Source: Gammaproteobacteria bacterium
Lineage (GTDB): Bacteria > Pseudomonadota > Gammaproteobacteria > Steroidobacterales > Steroidobacteraceae
Assembly: GCA_028293725.1 (NCBI GenBank)
Contig: JAQGOE010000246.1
Coordinates: forward strand, 25,619-89,618
Direction: 5' to 3'
Length of the DNA: 64,000 nt
The position numbers were made by a program, and so were the translations under genes. Below the pieces are notes generated by a model. That model was not told the DNA's origin, ran no database searches, and was given only the letters and a program-made list of their open reading frames with translations. Of the stretch, positions 8,282 through 20,144 are shown piece after piece (the stretch's first letter is position 1; each line of letters begins with the position of its first letter).

Positions 8282-10315
8282 CTACACGGACAATACCCCG
8301 CTCACCGCCTTGGCGACCCGCTCCGGCGTGAGGCCGAATAGCTTGAACAACTCGCCGGCGGGCGCGGACTCGCCGAAGCGGTCTATTCCGACGACTGTGC
8401 CGGTGCGGCCTACGTACTTGTGCCAGAGATCCGGCACTCCGGCTTCGACGGCAACGCTGGGAAGCAACGGAGGCAGCACGCCGTCGCGATAATTTCCGTC
8501 CTGTCGATCGAACACGGTCGTGGAGGGCATCGAAACGACTCGCACCGGGATACCCTGCTGCGTCAGCATCCTCTGGGCTTCGACTGCCACGGACACCTCG
8601 GAACCCGTGGCGATAATCACAGCGTGTGGCTCACTTTCCGGCTCAACGAGCACATAACCGCCACGCCGAATGTTGCCGGCCATCTCGAAGGGCCGCTTCT
8701 GGAACGGCAGATTCTGTCTGCTGAACACCAGGCAGGTCGGACCGTCCGCCCGCTCCAACGCTGCCGCCCAGGCGGCAACGGACTCCTCCGTGTCACACGG
8801 CCTCCAGACGTCGAGATTCGGAATCAACCTCAAACAAGCGAGATGTTCGATAGGCTGATGCGTGGGGCCGTCCTCGCCCAGCCCGATGGAATCGTGCGTA
8901 AACACGAAGATCGAGCGGATGCGCATCAACGCTGCCATTCGCAGGGCACTACGGCAGTAATCGGAGAACGTCAGGAAGGTACCGCCGTAAGGAATAAATC
9001 CTCCGTGCAGGGCGAGCCCGTTCATGATCGCCGCCATTCCAAACTCACGCACCCCGTAGTGGAGATAGTTTCCTCCCGAGTTGCGCGTGACGGCGCGGGA
9101 ACCCGACCACAGCGTCAGATTCGAGCCAGCCAGGTCCGCCGAGCCACCCACCAGTTCAGGCAACGCAGGCGCGAGCCCTTCGATCACGTCCTGAGAAGCT
9201 TTCCGGGTCGCGATGGTCTGTGCCGTCTCTCGCACCTTCGCCAGCAAGCCCTCGACACGCTTATCCCATTCGTCGGGCAATTCGCCGCGCCAACGCCGCT
9301 GCAACTCGCGCTCCTCCGCGGGATACGCCTCAGCATATTGCCCCAGCCGGAGCCGCCACGTTCCCTCAGCAATCGCGCCGGTATCCCGCGCGTCCCACGC
9401 TTCGTATACCTCCTGCGGAACTTCGAACGGCGCATGGTGCCAACCTAACTGCGCTCGCGCGGCCGCAATCTCCTTATCGCCCAGCGGCGCGCCGTGCGAC
9501 TCATGTGTGCCCGCCTTCGTAGGAGCCCCTTTGGCGATCGTTGTCCTGCAACAGATCAGCGAAGGCTGCGAGCGTGCCGCCTTGGCGACGTAGATCGCGC
9601 GCTCAACATCTTCGCTGTCATGACCGTCAACATCGCGAACCACATGCCAACCGTACGCCTCGAATCGTTTCGGCGTGTCGTCGGTAAACCAGCCCTCGAC
9701 ATGGCCGTCGATGGAGATCCCGTTATCGTCATAAAACGCGATGAGCTTGCCCAGCCCGAGAGTCCCCGCCAGCGAGCACGCCTCGTGCGAAATGCCTTCC
9801 ATCAGGCATCCATCACCCAGGAATACGTACGTGAAATGCGAGACGATCTCGAACCCTGGCCGGTTGAACTGGTCTGACAGCAGCTTTTCCGCGATCGCCA
9901 TACCGACGGCATTCGAGATCCCCTGCCCCAACGGCCCGGTGGTCGTTTCCGCGCCTGGAGTCAGGCCGTATTCCGGATGACCCGGGGTCTGTGAGTGAAG
10001 CTGCCGGAAGCGCTGGATCTGCGCCATCGGCAAGTCGTAACCGCTCAGATGCAGCAACGCGTACAACAGCATCGAGCCGTGTCCATTGGACAGGACGAAG
10101 CGATCGCGATCCGGCCAGCGTGGATTCGCGGGGTTATGACGCAGGTGACGCCGCCACAACACCTCGGCGATCTCAGCCATCCCCATCGGCATGCCCGGAT
10201 GTCCGGAATTCGCCTTCTGCACGGCGTCCATTGCCAGAACACGCAGGACATTCACCACATCCCGGCGCGCTGCCGTGGTACCGGGAACTGCTTTGATTTC
10301 GGGGACGGCGCTCAT
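8282..10315 (-). CDS. cbbT: Transketolase of the Calvin cycle
   Basis: 677 aa, full length for the family. The thiamine-diphosphate signature is [20 protein letters not shown] near the N-terminus, [13 protein letters not shown] binds Mg-ThDP, and [20 protein letters not shown] marks the pyrimidine domain. It interconverts C2 units among fructose-6-P, glyceraldehyde-3-P, erythrose-4-P, sedoheptulose-7-P and pentose phosphates to regenerate ribulose-1,5-bisphosphate. The start overlaps the cbbY stop by 4 bp (ATGA), which indicates co-translation. Confidence 0.96.
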   Translation of the reverse strand: MSAVPEIKAVPGTTAARRDVVNVLRVLAMDAVQKANSGHPGMPMGMAEIAEVLWRRHLRHNPANPRWPDRDRFVLSNGHGSMLLYALLHLSGYDLPMAQIQRFRQLHSQTPGHPEYGLTPGAETTTGPLGQGISNAVGMAIAEKLLSDQFNRPGFEIVSHFTYVFLGDGCLMEGISHEACSLAGTLGLGKLIAFYDDNGISIDGHVEGWFTDDTPKRFEAYGWHVVRDVDGHDSEDVERAIYVAKAARSQPSLICCRTTIAKGAPTKAGTHESHGAPLGDKEIAAARAQLGWHHAPFEVPQEVYEAWDARDTGAIAEGTWRLRLGQYAEAYPAEERELQRRWRGELPDEWDKRVEGLLAKVRETAQTIATRKASQDVIEGLAPALPELVGGSADLAGSNLTLWSGSRAVTRNSGGNYLHYGVREFGMAAIMNGLALHGGFIPYGGTFLTFSDYCRSALRMAALMRIRSIFVFTHDSIGLGEDGPTHQPIEHLACLRLIPNLDVWRPCDTEESVAAWAAALERADGPTCLVFSRQNLPFQKRPFEMAGNIRRGGYVLVEPESEPHAVIIATGSEVSVAVEAQRMLTQQGIPVRVVSMPSTTVFDRQDGNYRDGVLPPLLPSVAVEAGVPDLWHKYVGRTGTVVGIDRFGESAPAGELFKLFGLTPERVAKAVSGVLSV

Positions 10316-11115
10316 ACTCGGGTTTCCTCCAGTTGTAGTGCGGCTGAGTGCAGCGACTCGAGTTGGTCCAGCCCCAGGTACTTCGCTCCGATCCGGATCT
10401 CATCGACGGCGTACAAGGGCCGCTCGGGATCGGCCAGCGATGTCAGAACCACGTCGGCGGCACTGAAATTCTGGCCAATGGTCCATAAGCTCGGCGTCGC
10501 GACGGTAAACAGGCCGGCGGCTTTCGCCGAGCGCACGCCTATCTCGGAGTCCTCAAATGCAATCGCCCGCTGCGCGGGTACGCCGAGCCGCTCGAGGGCG
10601 AAGTTGTATATGTCGGGCGCCGGTTTCTTTCTTGGAACGACGTCCCCCGTGGCAATCACGTCGAACCACCCAACGGCATCGCTCCCAAAGCTCGCCGTGA
10701 GCAGCGACTCCACATTCTCCGGCGACGTGGTCGAAGCGATCGCAAGCTTCAGACCGGAATTGCGCGCTTCCATGATCAGACGCCGAACCCCGGCACGGGG
10801 GTGTAAATGGCCGAGGGCCACGAGCTCCTGGTAGAGCCGGGTTTTCGTGGTGTGGATCTGCGGGATGAGACGTAACAAGTGGCCACGCTCCGCCGCCGAA
10901 ACCCGTTGCTGGCTGAGGTAGCTCGCCATGCGCTCCTTACCACCGGTGGTCTGCAGAAGCTCGGCGTACAGAGCAGGCCCCCAGCGCCAATTGACGCCGC
11001 AGGCAAAGAAGGCTTCGTTGAAGGCCTGACGATGCAACTCTTCGGTATCGGCCAAAGTTCCGTCGACATCGAAGATGAGCGCTTCGAGATCACTCCGCGA
11101 CATCAAAAACTTCAT
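10312..11115 (-). CDS. cbbY: HAD phosphatase CbbY (xylulose-1,5-bisphosphate phosphatase type)
   Basis: 267 aa. The HAD nucleophile motif is [20 protein letters not shown] near residues 12-30, then ASTTSPENV (motif II), KKPAPDIY (motif III Lys) and [16 protein letters not shown] (motif IV). In red-type RuBisCO systems CbbY removes the misfire product xylulose-1,5-bisphosphate, which inhibits RuBisCO. I place the start at 11115, where ATG overlaps the cbbP stop (ATGA); the open frame upstream is a shadow of cbbP. Confidence 0.93.
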   Translation of the reverse strand: MKFLMSRSDLEALIFDVDGTLADTEELHRQAFNEAFFACGVNWRWGPALYAELLQTTGGKERMASYLSQQRVSAAERGHLLRLIPQIHTTKTRLYQELVALGHLHPRAGVRRLIMEARNSGLKLAIASTTSPENVESLLTASFGSDAVGWFDVIATGDVVPRKKPAPDIYNFALERLGVPAQRAIAFEDSEIGVRSAKAAGLFTVATPSLWTIGQNFSAADVVLTSLADPERPLYAVDEIRIGAKYLGLDQLESLHSAALQLEETRV

Positions 11116-12014
11116 CGCCGTGCTCCCACCAATCCCCGCGCCTGCGACTCCTTCTTGCATTCGAGCAGGCGCCAGATCATGGGTGTGAAAATGAGTTGCA
11201 TGGCCAGGTCCATTTTCCCTCCAGGGCAGACAATGGTGTTCGGACGGGACATGAACGAGTCGTGCAGCATCGACAACAGGTACGGGAAATCGATCCCGTG
11301 GGGGTTCGCGAAGCGGATTACCAGAAAGGATTCGTCTGGCGCCGGAATGAAGCGCGCCACGAAGGGGTTCGACGTGTCGACGACCGGGACGCGTTGAAAG
11401 TTGATGTGCGTGCGCGAGAACTGCGGGCAGATGTAATTCACATAGTCGTGCATGCGGCGAAGAATGGTGTCGGTCACCGCTTCGGCCGAGTACCCGCGAG
11501 TGGCCTTGTCGCGATGGAGCTTCTGGATCCATTCGAGATTGATGACGGGCGTGACCCCGATGAGCAGGTCGACATGCCGCGCAACATCCACCTCCTCCGT
11601 CACCACGGCACCGTGCAGTCCCTCATAGAACAACAGGTCCGTCTCCGGCGGTACGTCTTCCCACTCCGTGAATGTCCCGGGCTTCTGCTGGTAGCGAGCC
11701 GCCTCCACGTCATCGTGGAGATATTTCCGGATCCGGCCGCGGCCAGTCTCGCCATAACCACTGAACAGTTCCTGGAGCTCGGCGAAGAGGTTGGCATCGG
11801 GTCCGAAATGGCTGAACTGGTGATCGGCACGCGCCACGGCGTCCGCCATCCGTTCCTTCATCTCCAGCCGGCTGTACCGATGGAAACTGTCGCCTTCCAC
11901 GAATGCGGCACGGATGTGCTCACGGCGGAATATCTGCTCGAACGTCTTACTCACCGACGTCGTCCCGGCACCGGAGGAGCCGGTCACCGCAATGACAGGA
12001 TATCTGGCCGACAT
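11112..12014 (-). CDS. cbbP: Phosphoribulokinase
   Basis: 300 aa, the usual length for proteobacterial class I phosphoribulokinase. It phosphorylates ribulose-5-P with ATP to RuBP, the RuBisCO substrate. The P-loop is GSSGAGTTSVSKTFE near the N-terminus, followed by FVEGDSFHRYSRLEM, DLLFYEGLHGAVV and INLEWIQKLHRDKA, all typical of the family. It follows cbbF by 19 bp. Confidence 0.97.
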   Translation of the reverse strand: MSARYPVIAVTGSSGAGTTSVSKTFEQIFRREHIRAAFVEGDSFHRYSRLEMKERMADAVARADHQFSHFGPDANLFAELQELFSGYGETGRGRIRKYLHDDVEAARYQQKPGTFTEWEDVPPETDLLFYEGLHGAVVTEEVDVARHVDLLIGVTPVINLEWIQKLHRDKATRGYSAEAVTDTILRRMHDYVNYICPQFSRTHINFQRVPVVDTSNPFVARFIPAPDESFLVIRFANPHGIDFPYLLSMLHDSFMSRPNTIVCPGGKMDLAMQLIFTPMIWRLLECKKESQARGLVGARR

Positions 12015-12033
12015 AGCAAACTACCTCCGCGCT

Positions 12034-13137
12034 TCACGCATGGGTCGTCTTGAAGAGTCCCCGGGTCCCGAACAGGGGCGCATCGAATTCGAAGTCGTTG
12101 TGATCGCGGTGATAGCGCTCGATCCTTTCGACCTCCTCCCGCGCGCCGAATACGAAGCTGATTCGCTGGTGCGCGCTCTCCGGCACGATGTCGAGAATCG
12201 GGCGATGTCCGGTGCTGGCACGACCACCCGCCTGCTCGACGAGAAAGCCGATGGGATTCGCTTCGTACAGCAGTCGCAGTCGTCCGGGCTTGGTCAGGTC
12301 CTTACGGTCGCGCGGGTACATGAATACACCGCCACGCATCAGGATCCGATGTGTTTCGGCCACGAGAGAGGCAATCCAACGCATGTTGAAGTCCCTTGCC
12401 CGCGGCCCGCTCTGCCCCGCCAGGCATTCATTCACGTAGCGCTTGATGGCAGGCTCCCAATACCGTGAGTTGGAAGCGTTGATCGCGAACTCGGACGTTT
12501 CCTCCGCAATCCGCAGGTTCGGATGGGTCAGCATGAACTCACCGATCTCACGGTCGAGGGTAAATCCGTTGACTCCGCAACCCGTGGTCAGCACGAGCAT
12601 GGTGGCAGGCCCATAAATGGCATAGCCCGCGCAGACCTGCGTCACACCGGGCTGGAGGAAGTCCTTCTCCGTCGGCTCAGCAACACCATCCGGACACCGC
12701 AGTACGGAGAAGATGCTGCCAACCGAGACATTCACGTCGATGTTCGACGAACCGTCGAGCGGATCGAACAGCAGTAAGTATTTGCCACGCGGGTATTCGC
12801 CCGGAATCGTATAAGGCGCTTCACGCTCCTCCGACAGCATTCCCGCGAGCTGCCCACCCCATTCGTTAGTACGCACGAAAATATCGTTCGCCATCACATC
12901 GAGCTTCATCTGCGCTTCGCCCTGGACATTGACGGAGCCGGCTTCGCCGAGGATGTTGGCCAACTCGCCCTTGCCGATAAGGGTGGCGATACGCTTGCAT
13001 GCGAGACGGACGTCGTTCACGAGTGCCGTGAAACTTCCCGTGGTCTGACCGTCCGTGGCAGCATTCGCGCGACGCTGCTCTTCGATGAGAAATCGCGTGA
13101 GGGTTTTTGTGTTTGTTACTTTCCCCGCGCTCGTCAT
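12034..13137 (-). CDS. cbbF: Fructose-1,6-bisphosphatase, class I
   Basis: 367 aa. The class I signature [20 protein letters not shown] carries the metal-binding Asp residues, and [20 protein letters not shown] surrounds the substrate lysine. The C-terminus [13 protein letters not shown] is conserved. It acts on fructose-1,6-bisphosphate (and often sedoheptulose-1,7-bisphosphate) in RuBP regeneration. The start overlaps the cbbX stop. Confidence 0.96.
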   Translation of the reverse strand: MTSAGKVTNTKTLTRFLIEEQRRANAATDGQTTGSFTALVNDVRLACKRIATLIGKGELANILGEAGSVNVQGEAQMKLDVMANDIFVRTNEWGGQLAGMLSEEREAPYTIPGEYPRGKYLLLFDPLDGSSNIDVNVSVGSIFSVLRCPDGVAEPTEKDFLQPGVTQVCAGYAIYGPATMLVLTTGCGVNGFTLDREIGEFMLTHPNLRIAEETSEFAINASNSRYWEPAIKRYVNECLAGQSGPRARDFNMRWIASLVAETHRILMRGGVFMYPRDRKDLTKPGRLRLLYEANPIGFLVEQAGGRASTGHRPILDIVPESAHQRISFVFGAREEVERIERYHRDHNDFEFDAPLFGTRGLFKTTHA

Positions 13138-14060
13138 GTTGTGCTCTCCTGATCCGAAAAGACGCGACTCGCCCTGATATCCGCCGCCTCGAGAGTCATG
13201 AGATCGTCCCGGGAGACCGCCCCGCGATCGTCGCGACTCAACAGCCGGCTCGCCTGCCTGAGGCGGGCACGATCGAGCGCATTACGCACCGAGCGCGCGT
13301 TGGCAAAATGCGGCCGTCCTTTACGGCGCTCGATGTATTCCCGAAAGGCCACATCCGCCGCCGGGCTCAGCCGGTACTGCATGCGCTCGAGCATCAGGCG
13401 GGCGATGGCGGCTAACTCATCCGGCGTGTAATCCGGAAACTCGATGTGATGGGCAATCCGCGACGACATGCCCGGATTACTGCGGAAGAAAGTACTCATC
13501 CGATCCGGGTAACCCGCCAGGATCACTACCAGGTCCTCGCGTTGGTTTTCCATGACCTGCAGCAGGATCTCAATGGCCTCCTGGCCATAATCCCGCTCGT
13601 TCTCGGGCCGGTAGAGGTAATAAGCCTCGTCGATGAACAGCACGCCGCCCATCGCCCGTTTCAACACCTCACGGGTTTTCGGCGCGGTATGCCCGATGTA
13701 CTGGCCTACCAGATCGTCGCGTGTCACTGCCGTGAGCTGGCCCTTCCGTACATACCCGAGCCGGTGGAGGATCTGCGCCATGCGCAGCGCGACGGTGGTC
13801 TTACCGGTCCCGGGATTGCCGGTAAACGACATGTGGAGGGAAGGAGCACCGGCGCTGAGCCCCAGGTCCCGGCGCAGGCGATCGATCAGCAACAGCGCGG
13901 CAATATCCCGAATCCGACCCTTGACGGGTGCGAGCCCGACCAACTCGCGATCGAGCCCCTCCAGGACGTCACCGACGTGAGAGTCCCGGAAAGCGGCGTC
14001 GAGATCGAGAGTCTCCGTCACCTCTGAGACGCCCTGCTTTGGATTCAGCGATGCATTCAT
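13134..14060 (-). CDS. cbbX: Red-type RuBisCO activase, AAA+ protein CbbX
   Basis: 308 aa. The AAA+ core has Walker [16 protein letters not shown], Walker [22 protein letters not shown], and [20 protein letters not shown]. The pore-loop region YIGHTAPKT fits CbbX, which pulls the RbcL C-terminal tail to release inhibitory sugar phosphates. Its presence implies a red-type (form IC/ID) RuBisCO, in agreement with the cbbL sequence. It sits directly after cbbS, as in other proteobacterial cbbLSX operons. Confidence 0.96.
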   Translation of the reverse strand: MNASLNPKQGVSEVTETLDLDAAFRDSHVGDVLEGLDRELVGLAPVKGRIRDIAALLLIDRLRRDLGLSAGAPSLHMSFTGNPGTGKTTVALRMAQILHRLGYVRKGQLTAVTRDDLVGQYIGHTAPKTREVLKRAMGGVLFIDEAYYLYRPENERDYGQEAIEILLQVMENQREDLVVILAGYPDRMSTFFRSNPGMSSRIAHHIEFPDYTPDELAAIARLMLERMQYRLSPAADVAFREYIERRKGRPHFANARSVRNALDRARLRQASRLLSRDDRGAVSRDDLMTLEAADIRASRVFSDQESTT

Positions 14061-14093
14061 ACGCGCGCACCCCCCTCAACGCCGGCTCCGGCC

Positions 14094-14510
14094 TCAGTAG
14101 CGCTCGCCTTCCGGGCGATCGGTGGAGTAGGAATGAGTCGTGTATCGCACGGCTCGTCCCGGCCCTTCCTGCCGCTCGAGCCGGAAGCCCGGCTCCTTGG
14201 TAGGCCGGCCCACAATGAACGAGAGACGCAGCGACTCACGGCCATGCGTCGAGTCGAACGCGTTCAGCTTGATGTAGTGCTCCGGGAATGTCTGCCGGCA
14301 AGCGCGCAGCTCTGTCAGAATGCCAGCAGCATCCCGGATGTCAAACATTGGCGTCCCGAACATCTCCCAATACGAGTTACGCGGATGCGGATCGTCGGTG
14401 TACTCGATCGAGACCGCCCAGCCATTTTGCAGGCAATACTCCACCTGGCTGCGGATCTGCTCGTCGTTGAGGTCCGGGAGAAACGAGAAAGTGCCTTGCG
14501 TAAGTTTCAT
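14094..14510 (-). CDS. cbbS: RuBisCO small subunit
   Basis: 138 aa, the longer red-type small subunit with a C-terminal extension (residues about 105-138) relative to green-type. Markers are [49 protein letters not shown] and HYIKLNAFD. It assembles with CbbL as L8S8. It starts 14 bp downstream of cbbL. Confidence 0.96.
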   Translation of the reverse strand: MKLTQGTFSFLPDLNDEQIRSQVEYCLQNGWAVSIEYTDDPHPRNSYWEMFGTPMFDIRDAAGILTELRACRQTFPEHYIKLNAFDSTHGRESLRLSFIVGRPTKEPGFRLERQEGPGRAVRYTTHSYSTDRPEGERY

Positions 14511-14524
14511 GTGATGCTCCAGCG

Positions 14525-16060
<1,536 letters not shown>

Positions 16061-16081
16061 TTAGATATTGTTCGCCTCTGC

Positions 16082-16096
16082 ATAAGATTGTCTTAT
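16082..16096. promoter_or_regulatory. LysR-type operator (CbbR site) between cbbL and cbbR
   Basis: ATAAGA-TTG-TCTTAT is a perfect palindrome containing the T-N11-A motif of LysR regulators. It ends 2 bp before the cbbR start codon, so CbbR binding here should block its own gene, while the site lies 88 bp upstream of the cbbL start. CbbR as the ligand is inferred from position. Confidence 0.6.
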
Positions 16097-16098
16097 TC

Positions 16099-17040
16099 AT
16101 GAAAAATATGACTTTGCGGCAAATGCGGGTATTCGCGGCGGTGGCGCGGCACCTGTCGTTCACCCGGGCGGCGCGCGAGCTGCACCTCACGCAGCCCGCC
16201 GTATCCCAGCAGGTGAAGCTCCTCGAAGCGGAGGTCGGACTGCCGCTGTTCGAGCAGCTCGGGCGCAAAGTGCACCTTGCCCCCGCCGGCGTCGAACTGC
16301 TGCGCTACACCGAGCAGGCGATGGAACTGCTACGGCAGGCGAGCGAGTCACTCGCTGCGATGCGTGGCCTGAAGCGTGGAGTGTTGAAGCTGGGGGCGGT
16401 CAGCACCGCGAAGTACTTCGCGCCCTCCCTGTTGTCAGCCTTCACGCCCGCCTATCCCGAAGTCACGATCAAGTTTGCCGTCGGCAACCGTGAAGAGATC
16501 ATCCAACAGTTGGCCGCGAACGAAATCGACCTGGTGATCATGGGACGGCCGCCACGTGAGTTGGAAACGGTGGCCGAGCCGTTCGCGAAACACCCGCTCG
16601 TACTCATAGCGTCGCCCACTCACCCGTTGGCCACGAAGCGCCGCATCCGGCTCAATCAGCTCGAGGCGGAGCATTTTCTTATCCGCGAGGAAGGCTCGGG
16701 AACACGCGCCTCGATGGAAAGGGTCTTTGGCGAGCGGGGCTTTCCCTTCCGGGTCTCGATGGAAGTCAGCAGCAACGAAACCATCAAGCAGGCGGTCATG
16801 GCCAATATGGGCATCAGCTTCATCTCGTCCCATACCGTGGGGCTGGAGCTCGCCGCCGGGAAACTCGTGATTCTCGACGTCGTCGGCCTGCCCATCATCC
16901 GCGACTGGTATGTTATCCACCTGCGTGACAAGACCCTGTCCCCGATTCCCGCCGCGTTCCGCGCGTTCCTGCTGGAGCACGGCGCGGGAATCATCCAGAA
17001 GGCGGTTGGCGATCTGCCGGCGCGCGTGCGCCGCGCGTAA
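16099..17040 (+). CDS. cbbR: LysR-type activator of the cbb operon
   Basis: 313 aa. The N-terminal LysR helix-turn-helix is TLRQMRVFAAVARHLSFTRA plus HLTQPAVSQQVKLLEAEVG. The co-inducer domain (about 95-300) contains APSLLSAFTPAYPEV and SSNETIKQAVMANMGISFIS. CbbR proteins activate cbb operons in response to metabolites such as RuBP or NADPH. The ATG at 16099 has no clear ribosome site and directly abuts the palindrome. The ATG at 16108 is an alternative; a leaderless transcript is possible. Confidence 0.93.
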   Translation: MKNMTLRQMRVFAAVARHLSFTRAARELHLTQPAVSQQVKLLEAEVGLPLFEQLGRKVHLAPAGVELLRYTEQAMELLRQASESLAAMRGLKRGVLKLGAVSTAKYFAPSLLSAFTPAYPEVTIKFAVGNREEIIQQLAANEIDLVIMGRPPRELETVAEPFAKHPLVLIASPTHPLATKRRIRLNQLEAEHFLIREEGSGTRASMERVFGERGFPFRVSMEVSSNETIKQAVMANMGISFISSHTVGLELAAGKLVILDVVGLPIIRDWYVIHLRDKTLSPIPAAFRAFLLEHGAGIIQKAVGDLPARVRRA

Positions 17041-17058
17041 GGATGCTGGACGACTCTT

Positions 17059-18009
17059 ATGAAAATGACATTCCTCGCTTCGATCGCATGCTGCATGGTG
17101 ATCCTATGCCCTGCATCCGCGGAGGCTGCCACGACTGAACTCAAGGTCGCGGGCGCGGACATCCGAGTCGATGTCGATGAGGGTGCCTTTCGTGGCGGTC
17201 CCAAGCCGATCATGGCGTGGATTACGCGCTCGGCCGAAATCGTCGCGCATTACTACGACAGGTTTCCAACAGCAACCCTACGGCTACACGTTGTGCCCGA
17301 AGACGGTGGCGGCGTGCGTACCGGCAAGACTTTCGGTTACGACGGCGGCGTCATCCGTGTGCAGGTGGGACGCGACGTCACCGAGGACGAGTTGAATAAC
17401 GACTGGGTGCTGGTTCACGAGATGACCCACCTCGCCCTTCCCTATCTCGGAGATGATCACGCATGGCTCTCCGAAGGACTCGCGGTCTACATCGAAGGCG
17501 TCGCGCGGGTGCAGGCGGGCAACCGCACTCAACCGGACGTCTGGTCCGAAGAGATCCGCTCAATGCCGCGCGGGCTGCCGCAACCAGGGGACCAGGGGCT
17601 CGACCACACGCACACCTGGGGGCGGACCTACTGGGGCGGCGCGATGTTCTGCCTGCTGGCTGACGTGGAAATCCATCGCCGCACCCAGAACCGGTTCGGT
17701 TTGCAGGATGCGGTCCGCGCCATTTTGCGCGCCAGCGGAGGATTGATCGCCGAGTGGCCTATCGAGCGCGTCATGAAGACCGGCGACGCTGCTGTCGGCA
17801 CCCCCGTGCTCGAGGACTTGTATGCGCAGATGAAGGATGCGCCCGTGACACCCGATCTGATGGGACTTTGGCGCAAGTTGGGAGTGGAGCCTGACGGCTC
17901 TTCGGTTCGGCTGATCGATGACGCGCCCCTGGCGGAAATCCGTCAGTCCATCATGCACTCGCGGGCCGCGTTTATTCCGGTGAGAAAAACGTCGTCATCA
18001 CCGCCGTAA
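17059..18009 (+). CDS. Secreted zinc metalloprotease-like protein
   Basis: 316 aa. A signal peptide (about 1-23, ending SAEA) shows export. The zinc motif HEMTH (H120, E121, H124) and the downstream WLSEGLAVYIE (E139 as third ligand) give the HExxH...E arrangement of gluzincin (peptidase MA-type) enzymes. Family and substrate are uncertain. It follows cbbR by 18 bp, but nothing ties it to carbon fixation. Its last 38 bp overlap the convergent copD. Confidence 0.75.
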   Translation: MKMTFLASIACCMVILCPASAEAATTELKVAGADIRVDVDEGAFRGGPKPIMAWITRSAEIVAHYYDRFPTATLRLHVVPEDGGGVRTGKTFGYDGGVIRVQVGRDVTEDELNNDWVLVHEMTHLALPYLGDDHAWLSEGLAVYIEGVARVQAGNRTQPDVWSEEIRSMPRGLPQPGDQGLDHTHTWGRTYWGGAMFCLLADVEIHRRTQNRFGLQDAVRAILRASGGLIAEWPIERVMKTGDAAVGTPVLEDLYAQMKDAPVTPDLMGLWRKLGVEPDGSSVRLIDDAPLAEIRQSIMHSRAAFIPVRKTSSSPP

Positions 18010-18907
18010 TGGCCAATACGATGACCATGATGGAGTATTCCGCAATCACAACGCGGCGAAAGCCGCGCCCCGCCTCAGGATTACCGCTCCCCAGACCCGG
18101 CCCGAGACGCCACTTGTTGAGAGCGGCGCAGCCCAGCAACACGGCGAATAGGCCCGTCTTCGCGATCAGAAGCTCACCATAAGGCCGCCTCAGGGCGGCA
18201 AAGTCCGGTAGCAGAATGGCCGCCATGGCGACACCCGCGACCAGGATCAGCGGCACCAGCCAGAAAGCCGCCAAGGAAAAAACCGCGACCACGCGCGCCA
18301 CCCGCTCCCGGGACTCCCGCAGCGTGATCTGACACAACGGCCATAGGGCACCGAACCAGAAAGCAACAATGAGCACGTGAGCCAACAGCAGCTGCGCCAA
18401 TATCCCCCGGTGACTGTTCGTCGAGGTGTGCCCCATGAGAGTGAAGGAAACCGCCACGAGAACGGCTCCGGTCACTGCCACGATGGTAAAGCCGCGCGCC
18501 GACAAGCGCTGCATCACGAATGCAACCGGCGAGCCGGCCACCGAAGAGGCAAAAAAGCGGCTAGCGGTGGCTTTCGCGGACACTGTCCGCATTCCGGCGA
18601 TGATGAGCAGTAGTCCCAGCACTCTGACGGTAAAGGCACCCCCGAAGCTCGAAGACCACGCGAGGCTCTGCAGAGAACTGTCGAGCATGCCGGACATATC
18701 GCCGGCCATGCGCGCGGCTTCGATGGCGTAGTGCCCCGCGGCTGTAAGCAGTGCCGCAAGCGCAGTCACCCGGGCCAGCTTACGAACTCCAGGAAGCGAG
18801 ACCGTCAGCGCCGGCCCGAATGCCGCTACGAAAAACACGGTGCCAGCCGCCTGAAGTTGCAGCACGAAGCTCAGCGCGCGCAGAACAACTGACAGGATGT
18901 CCGGCAT
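17972..18907 (-). CDS. copD: Copper resistance membrane protein CopD
   Basis: 311 aa with about eight transmembrane helices. The CopD domain (residues about 190-300) contains AHVLIVAFWFGALWPL and PYGELLIAKTGLFAVLLGCAALNKWRLGP, including the conserved His, Lys and N-K-W motif. CopD works with periplasmic CopC in copper uptake or handling in the inner membrane. It follows copC by 9 bp and ends the operon. Confidence 0.9.
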   Translation of the reverse strand: MPDILSVVLRALSFVLQLQAAGTVFFVAAFGPALTVSLPGVRKLARVTALAALLTAAGHYAIEAARMAGDMSGMLDSSLQSLAWSSSFGGAFTVRVLGLLLIIAGMRTVSAKATASRFFASSVAGSPVAFVMQRLSARGFTIVAVTGAVLVAVSFTLMGHTSTNSHRGILAQLLLAHVLIVAFWFGALWPLCQITLRESRERVARVVAVFSLAAFWLVPLILVAGVAMAAILLPDFAALRRPYGELLIAKTGLFAVLLGCAALNKWRLGPGLGSGNPEAGRGFRRVVIAEYSIMVIVLAITAVMTTFFSPE

Positions 18908-18916
18908 CGGTCTATT

Positions 18917-19279
18917 TCAGTGTTGTGCCGGAGTGCCCGACACGGTGAAATGGATTTGCCCGGGAACCACATGGGTATCGTCGCCGACCACGTTCCAACT
19001 CAACACGTAGGCGCCCGGCTGGAGCTGTGGCAGGGGAACCGTGATATCGGGCGACGCCGCGGTGGGCAGCCCAGTGATCTTCTGCTTCGTCCCATCGGCC
19101 TTCTGAATCCAACAGGCCGTCAGGTGCGCGGGCTCGGAAAAGCTCAGCACCACGGTGGCGGGCGCGGTGCTGACCACACCGCCGTCCGCGGGAACCGCCT
19201 TTTTCAGATGCGCATGGGCCAGCGCCACGGTCGCCGCCAATGACAGCATCACTCCAGCCACTATTCTCATATACCGCAT
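18917..19279 (-). CDS. copC: Periplasmic copper-binding protein CopC
   Basis: 120 aa. A signal peptide ends at ALA-HAHLKKAVPADGG, leaving the mature N-terminal His-x-His that binds Cu(II) in CopC proteins. The beta-sandwich motif VVLSFSEPAHL and the C-terminal SWNVVGDDTHVVPGQIHFTV (conserved D-x-H) complete the domain. The length is standard. Confidence 0.93.
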   Translation of the reverse strand: MRYMRIVAGVMLSLAATVALAHAHLKKAVPADGGVVSTAPATVVLSFSEPAHLTACWIQKADGTKQKITGLPTAASPDITVPLPQLQPGAYVLSWNVVGDDTHVVPGQIHFTVSGTPAQH

Positions 19280-19307
19280 AGTTTAGTCTCCGGATCGAAT
19301 CGCCATG

Positions 19308-20144
19308 TTAAAACCAGAGGTGCAGACCCGCGACGAGCTGCACTTCATCACTACCCTCACCGGCGGCTCGCGCCAGGTCGGCGGTAGAGCCGAACCGCTT
19401 GAACCACCCTACCCCCAGGTACGGCGCGAGCTCGCGACGCACTTCGTATCGTAAGCGCAGACTCAGCTCGAGATCAGACAAACCCGACCCCACCTCTCGC
19501 TCGGCATCAGATTTACCGTAGATATTGACCTCACCGTAAGGCTGCAGGATCAGTCGTTGCGTGAGCAGGAGGTCGTAATCCGCCTTCAACCGCACCGCCG
19601 TCCGGCCCTCCTCGCCGACGTAGAAGGTCGCTTCCGCGTCGAGCCAGTAAGGCGCGAGTCCTTGCAGCCCAAGCGCGGCCCAGGTACGAGCCGGGCCCCT
19701 GCCAAAATCCTGCCGGATTCCGCCTTGCGCATCCCACCAGCGCCCGACCACGCGATCGAAAAGGGCATCGACGGAGGCGTTGTGGGTCAGGCCCCCGACC
19801 CGTTCACCTTCGGTCTTTATCCACAGTTTGTTGTAATCCCCACCGTACCACCCCTGCGCGTCCCAGGCGCCCGCCGCACCTTCCTGCGCATCACGCCATT
19901 CAAACTGATCGAGCATCACTTTGCCGAAACGATGCGTGTCATCCATCTGCATCATCGACACCATTTCTTTGTAAGTCATGTCGCCCATCATCTGCCGCGG
20001 CGGGTCCGGTGGCACGTGGTCGGGGGCCGTGGTTGGGGGCGTGCTCGGGCTTGGGGTCGTTGGATAGGCCTGGGCGTAGACCTTCGACATGACCAAGAGA
20101 ACAGCGCAGAGACTCGCCGCGGCGACTCTCACGCGCGAGGTCAC
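19308..20144 (-). CDS. copB: Copper resistance outer-membrane protein CopB
   Basis: 278 aa. After a signal peptide and a Pro/Thr-rich stretch, the CopB domain begins (MMGDMTYKEMVSMMQMDDTH, WRDAQEGAAGAWDAQGWYGGDYNKLW) and ends in a beta-barrel with terminal aromatic residue (VAGLHLWF). I start at GTG 20144, which overlaps the copA stop (GTGA). The open frame extends further but covers copA. The Met-rich N-terminal segment is short compared with plasmid-borne CopB proteins. Confidence 0.9.
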   Translation of the reverse strand: MTSRVRVAAASLCAVLLVMSKVYAQAYPTTPSPSTPPTTAPDHVPPDPPRQMMGDMTYKEMVSMMQMDDTHRFGKVMLDQFEWRDAQEGAAGAWDAQGWYGGDYNKLWIKTEGERVGGLTHNASVDALFDRVVGRWWDAQGGIRQDFGRGPARTWAALGLQGLAPYWLDAEATFYVGEEGRTAVRLKADYDLLLTQRLILQPYGEVNIYGKSDAEREVGSGLSDLELSLRLRYEVRRELAPYLGVGWFKRFGSTADLARAAGEGSDEVQLVAGLHLWF

